Positions 1-8,575 of a stretch of DNA of 64,000 bases are shown here, one piece after another (the first letter of the stretch is position 1; each line of letters opens with the position of its first letter). The notes beneath the pieces were generated by a model, which saw only the letters and a program-made list of their open reading frames with translations, ran no database searches and was not told the origin of the DNA. The stretch comes from Bradyrhizobium viridifuturi (GTDB taxonomy: Bacteria > Pseudomonadota > Alphaproteobacteria > Rhizobiales > Xanthobacteraceae), in assembly GCF_001238275.1 (NCBI RefSeq), contig NZ_LGTB01000038.1, positions 40,805 to 104,804 of the forward strand, given 5' to 3'. Both the position numbers and the translations under genes were made by a program.

Positions 1-35
1 GACCCTCCCCCGCAAGCGGGAGAGGGCGCGCAGCT

Positions 36-668
36 TTAGCGTCCCGGCGCGGCGAGCCTTGGCCGGATGATCTCGACCATCCGATCGGCGGAGGTGCCCG
101 GCGGGAAGAAGCCGAGATAATTGCCGTCGCGGTCCATCAGATAGATGTATGCGGTGTGATCGACGGTGTAGTCGCCGGCGTCCTGCGGCACCCTGGCGTA
201 ATAGACCTTGTAGGCATCGGCGACCTTGCGGATCGCATCATCGCTACCGGTCAGCCCGATCAGGCGCGGGTGAAACATCGACACGTATTCTGCGAGGTGA
301 GCCGCGGTGTCGCGCGCGGGATCGACCGTGATGAAGATCGGCTGCACCTGATCGCCGTCACGACCGAGCTTGTCGAGCGCGAGCCCGATCGCCTGCAGAT
401 CGGTCGGGCAGACGTCCGGGCAATAAGTGAAACCGAAATAGACCAGCATCAGCCTGCCGCGGAAGTCGCGGTCGGTACGTTCATGGCCGGCCTGATCGGT
501 CAGCGCGAACGGGCCGCCGACCGGCTCCCGATTCCACATCAGGATGTCCATGATCTCGGCGGCCGAGCGCGCCGATTGCTGTGGCGCGTCACCGGCCAGC
601 GCGGGCGCCAGCGCCAGCCACAGGCCGGCGCCGGCGTGCGCAACAACGCGCAGGATAGGTCGGTTCAT
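36..668 (-). CDS. SCO1/SenC family copper chaperone
   Basis: A 210-residue exported protein of the SCO1/SenC thioredoxin-fold family, which delivers copper to the CuA centre of cytochrome c oxidase or acts in periplasmic redox balance. A hydrophobic signal segment spans about residues 4-26. The copper ligands are visible: the CPDVC motif (Cys83, Cys87) and His171 in DHTAYIYLMD. The ATG at 668 is chosen because it overlaps the stop of the upstream metallo-beta-lactamase gene in an ATGA, and because a longer in-frame extension would only re-read that gene. The overlap implies translational coupling. The family call is firm; which oxidase it serves cannot be told from this window. Confidence 0.9.
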   Translation of the reverse strand: MNRPILRVVAHAGAGLWLALAPALAGDAPQQSARSAAEIMDILMWNREPVGGPFALTDQAGHERTDRDFRGRLMLVYFGFTYCPDVCPTDLQAIGLALDKLGRDGDQVQPIFITVDPARDTAAHLAEYVSMFHPRLIGLTGSDDAIRKVADAYKVYYARVPQDAGDYTVDHTAYIYLMDRDGNYLGFFPPGTSADRMVEIIRPRLAAPGR

Positions 669-1780
669 ATGCCGAAGGAGAGGCGGCTGCCGGTGGTCGT
701 GACCAGCACCTTGTCGCCCATCTGCGCGGTCGCCTCCTGCACGAAGTTGAGCCCGGAGCAATGCATCGGGATCAATACGTCGGGGTCGAGCTTCTTGATC
801 TCAGCGACGACCTCGGTCAGGTAATCCTTCGGCGCCGGTCCGAGATGGAAGCCGCCGACGATCGCGTGCACCTTCTGGATGCCCGAGACCTCCTGCGCCT
901 GCTTCACCGAATTGACGATGCCGACATGACCGCAGGACGAGATCACGACCAGGCCGAAGTCGCGCACGTTGAAGCAGGTCGCATGCTCGTGGATGTGCTC
1001 GTCGGGCACGATCTTGCCTTCCATCTCGGCCGGCAGATAGTGGCTGGCGTTGCAGCCGAGTCCGTCCTTCATGCTGAACTCGACCCAGGTGTTGGGCAGC
1101 ACGCGCTCGACGCTGCGGCGGGTGATCTTGCCTGTCGTGAAGGCGTGGCCCGCGATCACGGTCGGGGTCTCGCACAGCACGGTGGTGACGCGCTGCGCGG
1201 CGAGCTGGCGGCGGTCCAGCGTGCCGAAATCGGTGAACTGGCCCTTGGTCGGGGTCGCGCTGACGCGGTGGCAGAAATTGTCCTCGCCGCCGGCGTAAAG
1301 CTTGACGTCGGCCGGCAGCTTGTCGCGGAATTTGTCGAGGAAGCCGTTGAGGCCGCCGAAATGGTCGTAATGCCCGTGGCTCACGATCAGGGCGTCGAGC
1401 TTCGACGGATCGACGCCGACCAGCGCCATGTTGTTGAGCAGGACATCAGGTGTGTAGCCGTAATCGAGCATCAGCGTGCGCTGCGCGCCTTTGGCCTCGG
1501 ACTCCAGCCACAGCGACAGGCCCCATTCATTGTGCAGCGACTTCTGGTAGTCGGCGGCGCGCGGCGGCGGCGCGATGGTGACGCCGCCCGACTGTTTCGG
1601 TTTGAAGAAAAGATCGTAGCTGGAATCGACCAGCACGCGGATCGACAGCTTGTCGACCGTCGGCACCTCGATCGGCGCCGCGCTCGCGATCTCGACGCAG
1701 GAGAATGCGCCCGCGGCCGCCGCGCCTGCGATCGCCGCCGAGCCCTTCAGGAAATCGCGTCGTGCCAAATCACGTGTCAT
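665..1780 (-). CDS. Tat-exported metallo-beta-lactamase fold hydrolase
   Basis: A 371-residue protein with an N-terminal twin-arginine signal (RRDFLK followed by an alanine-rich hydrophobic stretch to about residue 36), so probably exported folded to the periplasm. The metal-binding HxHxDH motif is SHGHYDH at residues 134-140; further candidate ligands are in SSCGHVG and IPMHCSG near the C-terminus. It resembles the MBL subgroup annotated as dihydropterin-ribofuranosyl-aminobenzene phosphate synthase-like, but the substrate is unknown. It is the first gene of a two-gene unit and overlaps the SCO1 gene by 4 bp, hinting at a metal-related periplasmic role. That link is inference. Confidence 0.85.
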   Translation of the reverse strand: MTRDLARRDFLKGSAAIAGAAAAGAFSCVEIASAAPIEVPTVDKLSIRVLVDSSYDLFFKPKQSGGVTIAPPPRAADYQKSLHNEWGLSLWLESEAKGAQRTLMLDYGYTPDVLLNNMALVGVDPSKLDALIVSHGHYDHFGGLNGFLDKFRDKLPADVKLYAGGEDNFCHRVSATPTKGQFTDFGTLDRRQLAAQRVTTVLCETPTVIAGHAFTTGKITRRSVERVLPNTWVEFSMKDGLGCNASHYLPAEMEGKIVPDEHIHEHATCFNVRDFGLVVISSCGHVGIVNSVKQAQEVSGIQKVHAIVGGFHLGPAPKDYLTEVVAEIKKLDPDVLIPMHCSGLNFVQEATAQMGDKVLVTTTGSRLSFGI

Positions 1781-2001
1781 GATAATCCCCCTTGTTCTGA
1801 AAATTTTTCAATTCGAAGTACGCGGAGCCTAGGTCCAATCGTGGCGCGGCTCAATCGGGCGCTTGCGTTGTGTGCAGATCACATTCGCGCGCTGTGCAAT
1901 GCGCCGCCATTGACTTGGCTGGCGCTTTGCGCCCAACTTCATGCATTCGCATCTTTTTCACCGATGCGTCAGCAATCCCTGGAAAATGCAGGATCACGCC
2001 C

Positions 2002-2709
2002 ATGATCGATCTCCACTATTGGTCCACGCCGAACGGTCACAAGATCACGATGTTCCTCGAGGAGACCGGCCTCGAATACAAGGTGTTCCCGGTGAACATC
2101 GGCAAGGGCGATCAGTTTAAGCCGGACTTCCTGCAGGTCGCGCCGAACAACCGCATTCCGGCCATCGTCGATCACGCCCCGAAGGGCGGCGGCAAGCCGA
2201 TCTCCTTGTTCGAGTCCGGCGCGATCCTGCTCTATCTCGCCGAGAAGACCGGAAAATTCCTGCCCCAGGATCTCTACGGCCGCTATGACGCGATCCAGTG
2301 GGTGTTCTGGCAGATGGGCGGGCTCGGACCGATGGCCGGGCAGAACCATCACTTCCGCAACTACGCGGTCGAGAAACTGCCTTACGCGATTGATCGCTAT
2401 GTGAACGAGACCAACCGACTCTACGGCGTGCTCAACAAGCGGCTCGCCGACCGCGAATTCGTCGCCGGCGACTATTCGATCGCCGACATGGCGAGCTATC
2501 CCTGGGTCGTGCCGTACAAGAACCAGGGCCAGGAGATCGACGACTTCCCGCATCTGAAGCGTTGGCTGGAGACGATCGGCAAGCGCCCGGCGACCGAGCG
2601 CGCCTATGCCAAGGCGAAGGAGGTCAACCCGAACTTCGGTCAGCCCGCGATCCGCACCGAGGAGGAGCGCAAGCTGCTGTTCGGGCAGACCGCGGCGGTG
2701 GTGCGGTAG
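2002..2709 (+). CDS. yfcG: Glutathione S-transferase, YfcG/Nu-class type
   Basis: A 235-residue cytoplasmic glutathione transferase. The N-terminal thioredoxin-like domain starts MIDLHYWSTPNGHKI, the signature of E. coli YfcG-type enzymes, which have GSH-dependent disulfide reductase activity. NNRIPAIVDH carries the cis-proline and FESGAILLYLAEKTG the glutathione-binding SxAI element. The C-terminal helical domain holds GQNHHF and YSIADMASYPW. The ATG at 2002 is used because homology begins there; an in-frame start 44 codons upstream would add low-complexity sequence. It is divergent from the metallo-beta-lactamase gene across about 220 bp. Confidence 0.9.
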   Translation: MIDLHYWSTPNGHKITMFLEETGLEYKVFPVNIGKGDQFKPDFLQVAPNNRIPAIVDHAPKGGGKPISLFESGAILLYLAEKTGKFLPQDLYGRYDAIQWVFWQMGGLGPMAGQNHHFRNYAVEKLPYAIDRYVNETNRLYGVLNKRLADREFVAGDYSIADMASYPWVVPYKNQGQEIDDFPHLKRWLETIGKRPATERAYAKAKEVNPNFGQPAIRTEEERKLLFGQTAAVVR

Positions 2710-2727
2710 GGCCCGACTCTCTCCCTA

Positions 2728-2812
2728 CGTCATTGCGAGGAGCGAAGCGACGAAGCAATCCATCTTTCCGCGCATGCGGTTCGATGGATGCTTCGCTTCG
2801 CTCGCAATGACG
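2728..2812. repeat. Palindromic intergenic repeat, family B, copy 1
   Basis: Imperfect palindrome whose arms begin CGTCATTGCGAGGAGCGAAG (2728 on) and end CTTCGCTCGCAATGACG (to 2812). A second copy lies at 53964-54046. It falls between two convergent genes and could form a large hairpin in both transcripts. Confidence 0.85.
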
Positions 2813-2827
2813 AGGGCGGGCCGCCGA

Positions 2828-3618
2828 CTACGCTCCCACATACGTCGCCGGCCGCCGCTGCTTCCACGCCGCGAGCCTTCGGCGAGATCGTGGCTCGGCA
2901 CCAGCGCGGCGAACTGCTCGCTCTCGACCAAGAGGCCCTCGGCAATCGGCATGTTGAGCCCGCGCGTCACCGCGGTGATGGTGCCGGCGACGGCACCGGG
3001 CGAGTGCCTGGTGATGCGGCCGGCGAGTTCGCGCGCGGCACTCAGCAACTGATCGTGCGGCACGATGCGGTTGATCAGCCCGATCTCGCGCGCGTGCTCC
3101 GGCGGGAAGGGATCGCCGGCCAGCAGTAATTCCAGTCCGCGCTTGCGGCCCGCCAGCCGCGGCAGCCGCTGCGTGCCGCCGAAGGTCGGCGGCATGCCGA
3201 GCTTGATCTCGGGCTTTGCGAACAGCGCGCGGTCGCTGGCGATGGCGAGATGCACCGCTTCGGTGATCTCGCAGCCGCCGCCGAAGGCGAGCCCGTTGAC
3301 CGCGGCAATCACAGGCTTCTTGAACGCCTCGAGCCGCGCGGTCATGGCCTGTCCACGGCGGACGAAGTCGCGCACCGCGACCGCCGCGCCCTGTTCGACG
3401 CTTTCGGAGAATTCCTTGATGTCGGCGCCCGCCGAGAACGCGCGCTCGCCGGCGCCGGTCAGGATCACGGCGCGCACCGCGGCGTCGCCCTCGATGCGGT
3501 CGAGCGCTGCCATCAGCTGATCGATCAGCGCGTAGTTCAGCGCGTTGAGCTGCTCAGGACGGTTCAGCGTGATCAGGGCGATCCCGTCTTGGGTCTCGAG
3601 CAGGATAGGTTCGGACAT
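2828..3618 (-). CDS. Enoyl-CoA hydratase/isomerase (3' frameshift)
   Basis: Crotonase-fold enzyme that hydrates enoyl-CoA esters in fatty-acid or related beta-oxidation. It starts MSEPILLETQDG at 3618. The oxyanion-hole segment SAGADIKEF and the second segment AFGGGCEITEA with its two catalytic-type Glu positions are present. The open frame as sequenced runs past the expected end into repeat-derived residues. Around 2875-2878 the frame slips by one base: restoring one base after the AEG codons yields the normal family ending AWKQRRPATYVGA and a TAG at 2828-2830, about 263 residues in all. The interruption is probably a sequencing error. Divergent from the TetR gene, which may control it. Confidence 0.85.
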
Positions 3619-3676
3619 GATGCGGTCTCCGGCATTCGGGTGGGGCGGAGTTGAATGTAGGGTGAGCCGCAATTTG

Positions 3677-3700
3677 TGTATATTCACTGGTTAGTATACA
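3677..3700. promoter_or_regulatory. Candidate TetR operator (inverted repeat)
   Basis: A 24-bp imperfect palindrome with TGTATA and TATACA outer arms, lying 9 bp before the TetR start codon and 59 bp upstream of the divergent enoyl-CoA hydratase start. Size and placement fit an autoregulatory TetR operator controlling both genes. Binding is inferred. Confidence 0.5.
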
Positions 3701-3708
3701 TACGACGG

Positions 3709-4308
3709 ATGCCCAGACCTTCCGAGCCCACCCGCGCGCGCATCGTCCAGGCGGCGAGCGCGCTGTTCTACAATGAAGGCATCCGCCGCGTCAGCGTCGA
3801 TGAGGTCGCCGCCAAGGCCGGCCTCACCAAGCGCACGCTGTATTACCACTTCAAGAGCAAGGACGATCTGGTCGCCGCCTATCTCGCCGCGCGCGACCAG
3901 CCCAACCTCGCGTTGTTCCGAAAATGGTTCGCCGAGGCCGAGGGCGGTTTGCCGGCGAAGGTCGAGGCGATCTTTCGCAACCTCGCGCGTTCGGCCCGGC
4001 ATCCCAAGTGGAAGGGCTGCGGCTTCCTGCGCACCTCGGCCGAGCTTGCCAACATGCCCGGCCATCCCGCGATCAGGATCGGCGCCGCGCACAAGAAGAA
4101 ATTCGAGGACTGGCTGCGCGCGACCTTCGCGGAGCAGCGGATTGCCGATCCGCTGAAACTGGCGCGGCAGATCCTGCTGCTGCTGGACGGATCCTTCGCC
4201 GTCGTGCTGCTGCATCGCGACGCGAGCTACATGGAAACCGCCGGTGAGGCCGCGCGCACGCTGATCGAGACGGCGGTGGCAACGAAGGGGCGCAAGCGGC
4301 GCGATTGA
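3709..4308 (+). CDS. TetR/AcrR family transcriptional regulator
   Basis: A 199-residue DNA-binding repressor. The N-terminal helix-turn-helix covers roughly residues 8-55, with SVDEVAAKAGLTKRTLYYHF as recognition helix and the typical TetR YYHFKSKDDL. The C-terminal ligand-binding domain has no recognisable effector. The ATG at 3709 is chosen over an upstream ATG because homology begins at MPRPSEPTR and the upstream part overlaps the operator-like palindrome. Divergent from the enoyl-CoA hydratase, so an acyl-CoA-responsive role is plausible but unproven. A fragment resembling its 3' end is repeated about 250 bp downstream. Confidence 0.88.
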   Translation: MPRPSEPTRARIVQAASALFYNEGIRRVSVDEVAAKAGLTKRTLYYHFKSKDDLVAAYLAARDQPNLALFRKWFAEAEGGLPAKVEAIFRNLARSARHPKWKGCGFLRTSAELANMPGHPAIRIGAAHKKKFEDWLRATFAEQRIADPLKLARQILLLLDGSFAVVLLHRDASYMETAGEAARTLIETAVATKGRKRRD

Positions 4309-4479
4309 GGGTGGAGCTTGCATGATTTCTGAATATTAGAAATGTGCACTTGATTTGCCCGTCGTGTCAAGTTGCCGTGTCGGAGGGGCAGCCGCCAACT
4401 CCTTTGCATGGGGTTGTTTTCGATATTTTTGCGACGCGCCTGCGGGCGGCGAGTTCCTCCACCGTCTCCGCGGATATGC

Positions 4480-4550
4480 CGGCAAGCCACGATGCGGCTG
4501 ACGAGGCCGCGCGCACGCGGATCGAGACGGCACTCACGAAGCCGGGGTGA
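4480..4550 (+). pseudogene. Remnant of a TetR-type C-terminus
   Basis: Bases 4503-4531 match bases 4246-4274 of the TetR gene at 28 of 29 positions. In frame this reads DEAARTRIETALTKPG and a stop, against GEAARTLIETAVATKG in the intact gene. No HTH-coding sequence precedes it, so it looks like the tail of a decayed or partly duplicated tetR gene. The rest of the 4309-4703 gap shows no convincing gene. Confidence 0.5.
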
Positions 4551-4703
4551 AAACGGGGGTAGGGCGCGAGTTGCATTCGGGCAACATCGTTCGGAAAGAT
4601 GGGTCGTTAACCTTTTTTCGCCATTGCGCGACCACGCCCCGGGCGGATGATCGCATCGTCACATGCTTGCAATCTGGCTCCCGAGGAGCCCGTGGAGGCT
4701 GGG

Positions 4704-5879
4704 ATGATGAACTCGCGGCGGGTACGGGCGGCGGCGTTGGGCGGGACGGTCGTTCTGTCAGGCTGCATTGTCTCGTGGTTTGCGACGTCCGGTTCGGCTG
4801 GCATCGAGATGATCGGTGCGTCAGTCTCCGATGCGTCAGTCACCGGTGCGTCGGTTGATGAATCTCGCGCAGTTGCTGTCGTCGCCGATGCCGTATCGGC
4901 GACATCGTCGGCAACCGCCACGTCGAGCGCTGCCGTCGATGGCCCTCATGCCGTGACCATGAGCGAACAGGAAGCGGTGGCAACCGCCAAGGCTGCGCCG
5001 ACCGTGCACGAGGCGGAACCCGTCGTCGAGGCCGCGTTGAGCGATCCGGCGCTGCCGGTGGACATTCAGCCGCTGCAGGCGCCGGTAGCGAACTCGCCGG
5101 ATCCGGAGCCTCGCGTGGCCAAGCCGGCGGTGGACTCCGTCGAAATCCTCGACGAGTGCTGGGACGTCAACGCCTGCATCGATCGCTATCTGTGGGCGCT
5201 CTATCAAAGGACGCCCAAGGAAGACACCATCAAGGTGCCTGAGCAGAGGCAGGTGACGGTCAAGAGAAAGAAGAAGATGGTGACGGTCACCAGAACCTTC
5301 ACCCGGCTTGTCGATGAGGATTTCGCCTGGAAGGATACCAAGGCGGCCGAAAGAGCCGGCATGCCGATGATGGACTACGTCATGGGAGGTGTCGATCGGA
5401 GCTTCAAGCTGAAGCTCTTTCATGCGCTTCTCGCGGCGGAACAGGCCGGCCTGTCGCCCGGCATCACCAGCGCCTTCCGCGATGACTACCGCCAGTCGAT
5501 TGCAAGCGGGCTGAAGGCGGCCAGCAATAAATCGTATCACGGCGGCAGCTTCCGTGGCGGCTACGGCCATGGGCTCGCGGCCGACATCGTCAGCACCGAC
5601 GGCGCGACCCGCGACGACCGTTGGAGATCGTCGGAAAGGCTCTGGAAATGGGTCGACGCGCACGGCAAGGAGTTCGGCGTCGCGCGCCCCTATCTCGGTT
5701 TTGACCCGCCCCATCTGGCGCCGATCGATGGCAAGGAATATGCCGCTCACCGCGGTGGCGGCGAAACGCGACAGGCGACGCTGGACGCGAAGACGCGCAG
5801 CCGCCACGCGGCGCGCGACAGTCACGCCGCGGCGAAACGCGCAAGGACCGCGAAGTCATCGAAGGTGCGAACGATCTGA
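4704..5879 (+). CDS. Exported M15-like peptidase (DD-carboxypeptidase-like)
   Basis: A 391-residue protein with a hydrophobic N-terminal segment (about residues 10-28), a long Ala/Ser/Val-rich low-complexity region to about residue 140, and a C-terminal domain resembling peptidase family M15. GITSAFRDDYRQ, GGYGHGLAADIV and DPPHLAP resemble the M15 zinc and catalytic motifs, though the His-Asp spacing in GHGLAAD is shorter than the common HxxxxxxD. A basic tail follows (about residues 355-391). Two ATGs occur at 4704 and 4707 behind a GGAGG-like site. Likely acts on periplasmic peptidoglycan; the activity is inferred. Confidence 0.7.
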   Translation: MMNSRRVRAAALGGTVVLSGCIVSWFATSGSAGIEMIGASVSDASVTGASVDESRAVAVVADAVSATSSATATSSAAVDGPHAVTMSEQEAVATAKAAPTVHEAEPVVEAALSDPALPVDIQPLQAPVANSPDPEPRVAKPAVDSVEILDECWDVNACIDRYLWALYQRTPKEDTIKVPEQRQVTVKRKKKMVTVTRTFTRLVDEDFAWKDTKAAERAGMPMMDYVMGGVDRSFKLKLFHALLAAEQAGLSPGITSAFRDDYRQSIASGLKAASNKSYHGGSFRGGYGHGLAADIVSTDGATRDDRWRSSERLWKWVDAHGKEFGVARPYLGFDPPHLAPIDGKEYAAHRGGGETRQATLDAKTRSRHAARDSHAAAKRARTAKSSKVRTI

Positions 5880-5995
5880 GCGGGATCGCGATGGTGCGTC
5901 TGGTGGGTCCGCCCATCGGGATGGCGCAAAGCGCGGTCCGATGACGGCTCCGGCGTAACCCGCCGGCGTGGTCCTCGAAATGCCCGCAACGACGC

Positions 5996-6682
5996 TTAGA
6001 GCGCGCCGCGCTCCTGCAGCAGCGCCAGCACCGCGTTGAGGTCCGGCAGCACGGCCGCGCATTTCGCCCGCGTCTCTTCGGTCGGCGGCGCCATGTCGGG
6101 CACCATCAGCGTGATAGCGCCGGCGGCGTGCGCGGCGGCGACGCCGTGGTTGGAATCCTCCACCGCGATGCAGGCCGCAGGCGGCACGCCGAGCCGTGCG
6201 GCGGCCTTGAGATAGAGCGCCGGGTCGGGCTTGCCGTGGGTCACGTCGTCGAGCGTCAGCAGCGTGTCGAAGCGGCTGCGGATTCCGGCGAGCGTGAGAT
6301 GGCGCTCGGCGGTGCGGCGCGACGACGAGGTCACGATCGCGGTCCGGCGGCCGGCGTCGGCAAGGCCGTCGAGCAGCGCGAGCGTCCCGGGCTTGAGCGG
6401 CAGGCCGGCGTCGAACATGCGATCGCGGGTGACGATGAAGGCGCGATTGACCGCCTCGAGCGGAAACGCTGCGCCGTAATGATCGCGCAGCATCGCCTCG
6501 CAGACCGGGCCGGGAAGGCCGACCATGGAATGGCACAGCGCGACGACATCGTCGGTGTAGCCGCATGCATTGAGCGCCGTGACCAGGCTCTCGAAGTAAA
6601 CCTTCTCGGTGTCGAGCAGCGTGCCGTCCATGTCGAGCAGGACGGCGTCGACGGTCCAGGGCGTGTTCACTCGTATGTTCAC
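5996..6682 (-). CDS. HAD-superfamily hydrolase (phosphoglycolate phosphatase-like)
   Basis: A 228-residue HAD phosphatase. Motif I is LLDMDGTLLD near the N-terminus, with the nucleophile Asp and the acid/base Asp. Motif II is IVTSSS, the motif III Lys is in HGKPDP, and motif IV is AVEDSNHG. The cap insertion between motifs I and II is helical, as in beta-phosphoglucomutase-like enzymes. Substrate unknown. The GTG start at 6682 overlaps the stop of the CWC gene as GTGA, so the two are probably co-translated. Confidence 0.85.
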   Translation of the reverse strand: MNIRVNTPWTVDAVLLDMDGTLLDTEKVYFESLVTALNACGYTDDVVALCHSMVGLPGPVCEAMLRDHYGAAFPLEAVNRAFIVTRDRMFDAGLPLKPGTLALLDGLADAGRRTAIVTSSSRRTAERHLTLAGIRSRFDTLLTLDDVTHGKPDPALYLKAAARLGVPPAACIAVEDSNHGVAAAHAAGAITLMVPDMAPPTEETRAKCAAVLPDLNAVLALLQERGAL

Positions 6683-6894
6683 TTGCCGCTCGTCGCGGCT
6701 TGTTGTTCCGCCAGTTTCCGCAAGCAGGCGGGGCACAGGCAGTCGGCGCCGTCGGTCGGCATCGGCAGGCGAAAGCTCTCGTCGAAGCACCAGCACGATC
6801 CCGTGAGCGCGCAGGAGAATTCGCTGCCGCATGCCGTGCAAGCGAGCCGGCGTGGCGAAGCTTGTTCGGAACGATTGCTTGACGAGAGGTCCAT
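6679..6894 (-). CDS. Small cysteine-rich CWC family protein
   Basis: A 71-residue protein with a cysteine-rich arrangement: CTACGSEFSC, then SCWCFDE, then CLCPACL. This is the signature of the cysteine-rich CWC family, thought to bind metal, with no known function. The ATG at 6892-6894 opens the conserved part; longer in-frame reading has no similarity. The stop overlaps the HAD start by 4 bp. The divergent DUF1800 gene begins about 100 bp away. Confidence 0.75.
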   Translation of the reverse strand: MDLSSSNRSEQASPRRLACTACGSEFSCALTGSCWCFDESFRLPMPTDGADCLCPACLRKLAEQQAATSGK

Positions 6895-6997
6895 TTCTAA
6901 CCGCGATTTAATGCGCGAATTAATCTCGGGTTCATCCCCGACCGCGCTATGATACTCGCAACCGATATAGCCGGGATAGGCCGTTAAGGGAATTCCG

Positions 6998-8575
6998 ATG
7001 GCCCGTGATTCGCAAGCCGCGCTGATTGCGCTCAACCGGTTTGGATTCGGCGCGCGTGGCGGGGCGTCCGGCGACTTCATCAACGCGGCCTCCGATCCGC
7101 GCGGTTTCGTGCTGGCCGAACTGGCGCGTCCGAACGGCGCGCTGCTCGAAGTGCCGGGCCTGCTCTCGACGCCGGAGCTCGGCAGGCAGGTGTTCGACTA
7201 TCAGTTCGAGATCCAGCAGGCGCGCAACGCCGCGAAGGCCGCGCAGCAAGGTGCGAGCGAGACGCCACCGCAGGGTTCGGACGCGAAGCCGCAACCGCGG
7301 CGCAACCTGTCGCTGTCGACTGCTGCGAAGGAAATCGCCGGCAAGGATCCGGCGATTCAGCCGCCCGACAGCGCCAACGCGGCGATGACGCCGTCCGCCA
7401 CGATGCAGCCTCCGACGATGCAGACGATGGCAGGTCCGCCGAAGCCGCCGGCGCAGCCGCTCAACATCATCCAGAAGACGTTCCGCGCCGAGGCCTTGGC
7501 GCGGCTGCAGCGCGGCGTGGTTGCCGATTGCGGCTTCGTCGAGCGGCTCGTGGTGTTCTGGTCCAACCACTTCTGCATCTCCGCCAACAAGGGCGCGCTG
7601 GCGCGGATGTGGGCCGGCTCGTTCGAGCGCGAGGCGATCCGCCCGCACGTGCTCGGCCGCTTCTCGGACATGCTGAAGGCGGTCGAGCAGCATCCGGCGA
7701 TGCTGTTCTTCCTCGACAACCAGCAATCGCTCGGGCCGGAGTCGCGCGCCGGCATCAACCGCAATCGCGGCCTGAACGAGAACCTCGCGCGCGAGATCAT
7801 GGAGCTGCACACGCTCGGCGTCGGCGGTGGCTACACCCAGGACGACGTGACGGCGCTGGCGCGCGTCATCACGGGCTGGACCTTTGCCGGCCGCCGCGGC
7901 CAGCTCGGCACGCCCGGCAGCTTCGTGTTCAACGCCAATGCGCATCAGCCGGGGCCGCAGCAGGTGCTGGGCAAGACCTATGCGCAGGCCGGCGTTGCGC
8001 AGGGCGAGGCGGTGCTGTCCGATATCGCGCGGCATCCCTCGACCGCGAAATTCATCGCGACCAAATTCGCCCGTCATTTCGTCGCCGACGATCCGCCGCC
8101 GGCGTTGGTAGCGAAGCTGCAGGATAGCTTTACCAAGACCGACGGTGATCTCAGGGCGCTCGCCACGACACTGGTCGGCTCCAGCGAGGCGTGGCAGGCG
8201 ACGTTGACGAAAATGCGCTCTCCTTACGAATTCCTGCTCGCCTCCGGCCGGCTGCTGGCGCGCAATCCCGAGGACCCTGGCCGCTATCTCAACGGCCTCA
8301 ATTTGCTCGGCCAGCCGCTGTGGTCGCCGGCCGGGCCGAACGGTTTTCCGGATACCACTGCGGCCTGGGCGGCGCCCGAAGGCCTCAAGCTCAGGCTCGA
8401 CATCTCGGCGCAGCTTGCCTCGCAACTCGCCGACCGGTTCGACCCGCGCGAATTGCTCGAGCTGGTTGCCGCGGATGCCGCCGCGCCGGAGACGCGGCGC
8501 ACCATCGAGCGTGCGGAATCGCGGCAGCAGGCGCTGGCGCTGCTGCTGATGTCGCCGGAATTCCAGAGGAGATGA
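6998..8575 (+). CDS. DUF1800 family protein
   Basis: A 525-residue protein of the DUF1800 family, function unknown. Typical segments are LNRFGFGARGG at the N-terminus, LVVFWSNHFCIS, and the conserved ENLAREIMELHTLGVGGGYTQ followed by VITGWTF. A proline/alanine-rich low-complexity insert lies at about residues 85-150. No clear signal peptide is seen. The stop overlaps the DUF1501 start by ATGA. In many bacteria these two families are paired, so they probably act together on an unknown substrate. Confidence 0.88.
   Translation: MARDSQAALIALNRFGFGARGGASGDFINAASDPRGFVLAELARPNGALLEVPGLLSTPELGRQVFDYQFEIQQARNAAKAAQQGASETPPQGSDAKPQPRRNLSLSTAAKEIAGKDPAIQPPDSANAAMTPSATMQPPTMQTMAGPPKPPAQPLNIIQKTFRAEALARLQRGVVADCGFVERLVVFWSNHFCISANKGALARMWAGSFEREAIRPHVLGRFSDMLKAVEQHPAMLFFLDNQQSLGPESRAGINRNRGLNENLAREIMELHTLGVGGGYTQDDVTALARVITGWTFAGRRGQLGTPGSFVFNANAHQPGPQQVLGKTYAQAGVAQGEAVLSDIARHPSTAKFIATKFARHFVADDPPPALVAKLQDSFTKTDGDLRALATTLVGSSEAWQATLTKMRSPYEFLLASGRLLARNPEDPGRYLNGLNLLGQPLWSPAGPNGFPDTTAAWAAPEGLKLRLDISAQLASQLADRFDPRELLELVAADAAAPETRRTIERAESRQQALALLLMSPEFQRR

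Noticed and set aside
2713..2827. C-terminal extension of enoyl-CoA hydratase beyond 2828
   Set aside because: The extra residues are a translation of the palindromic repeat and follow an evident frame slip.
6947..8425. 492-codon minus-strand frame opposite DUF1800
   Set aside because: Shadow of the DUF1800 gene, with no plausible domain.
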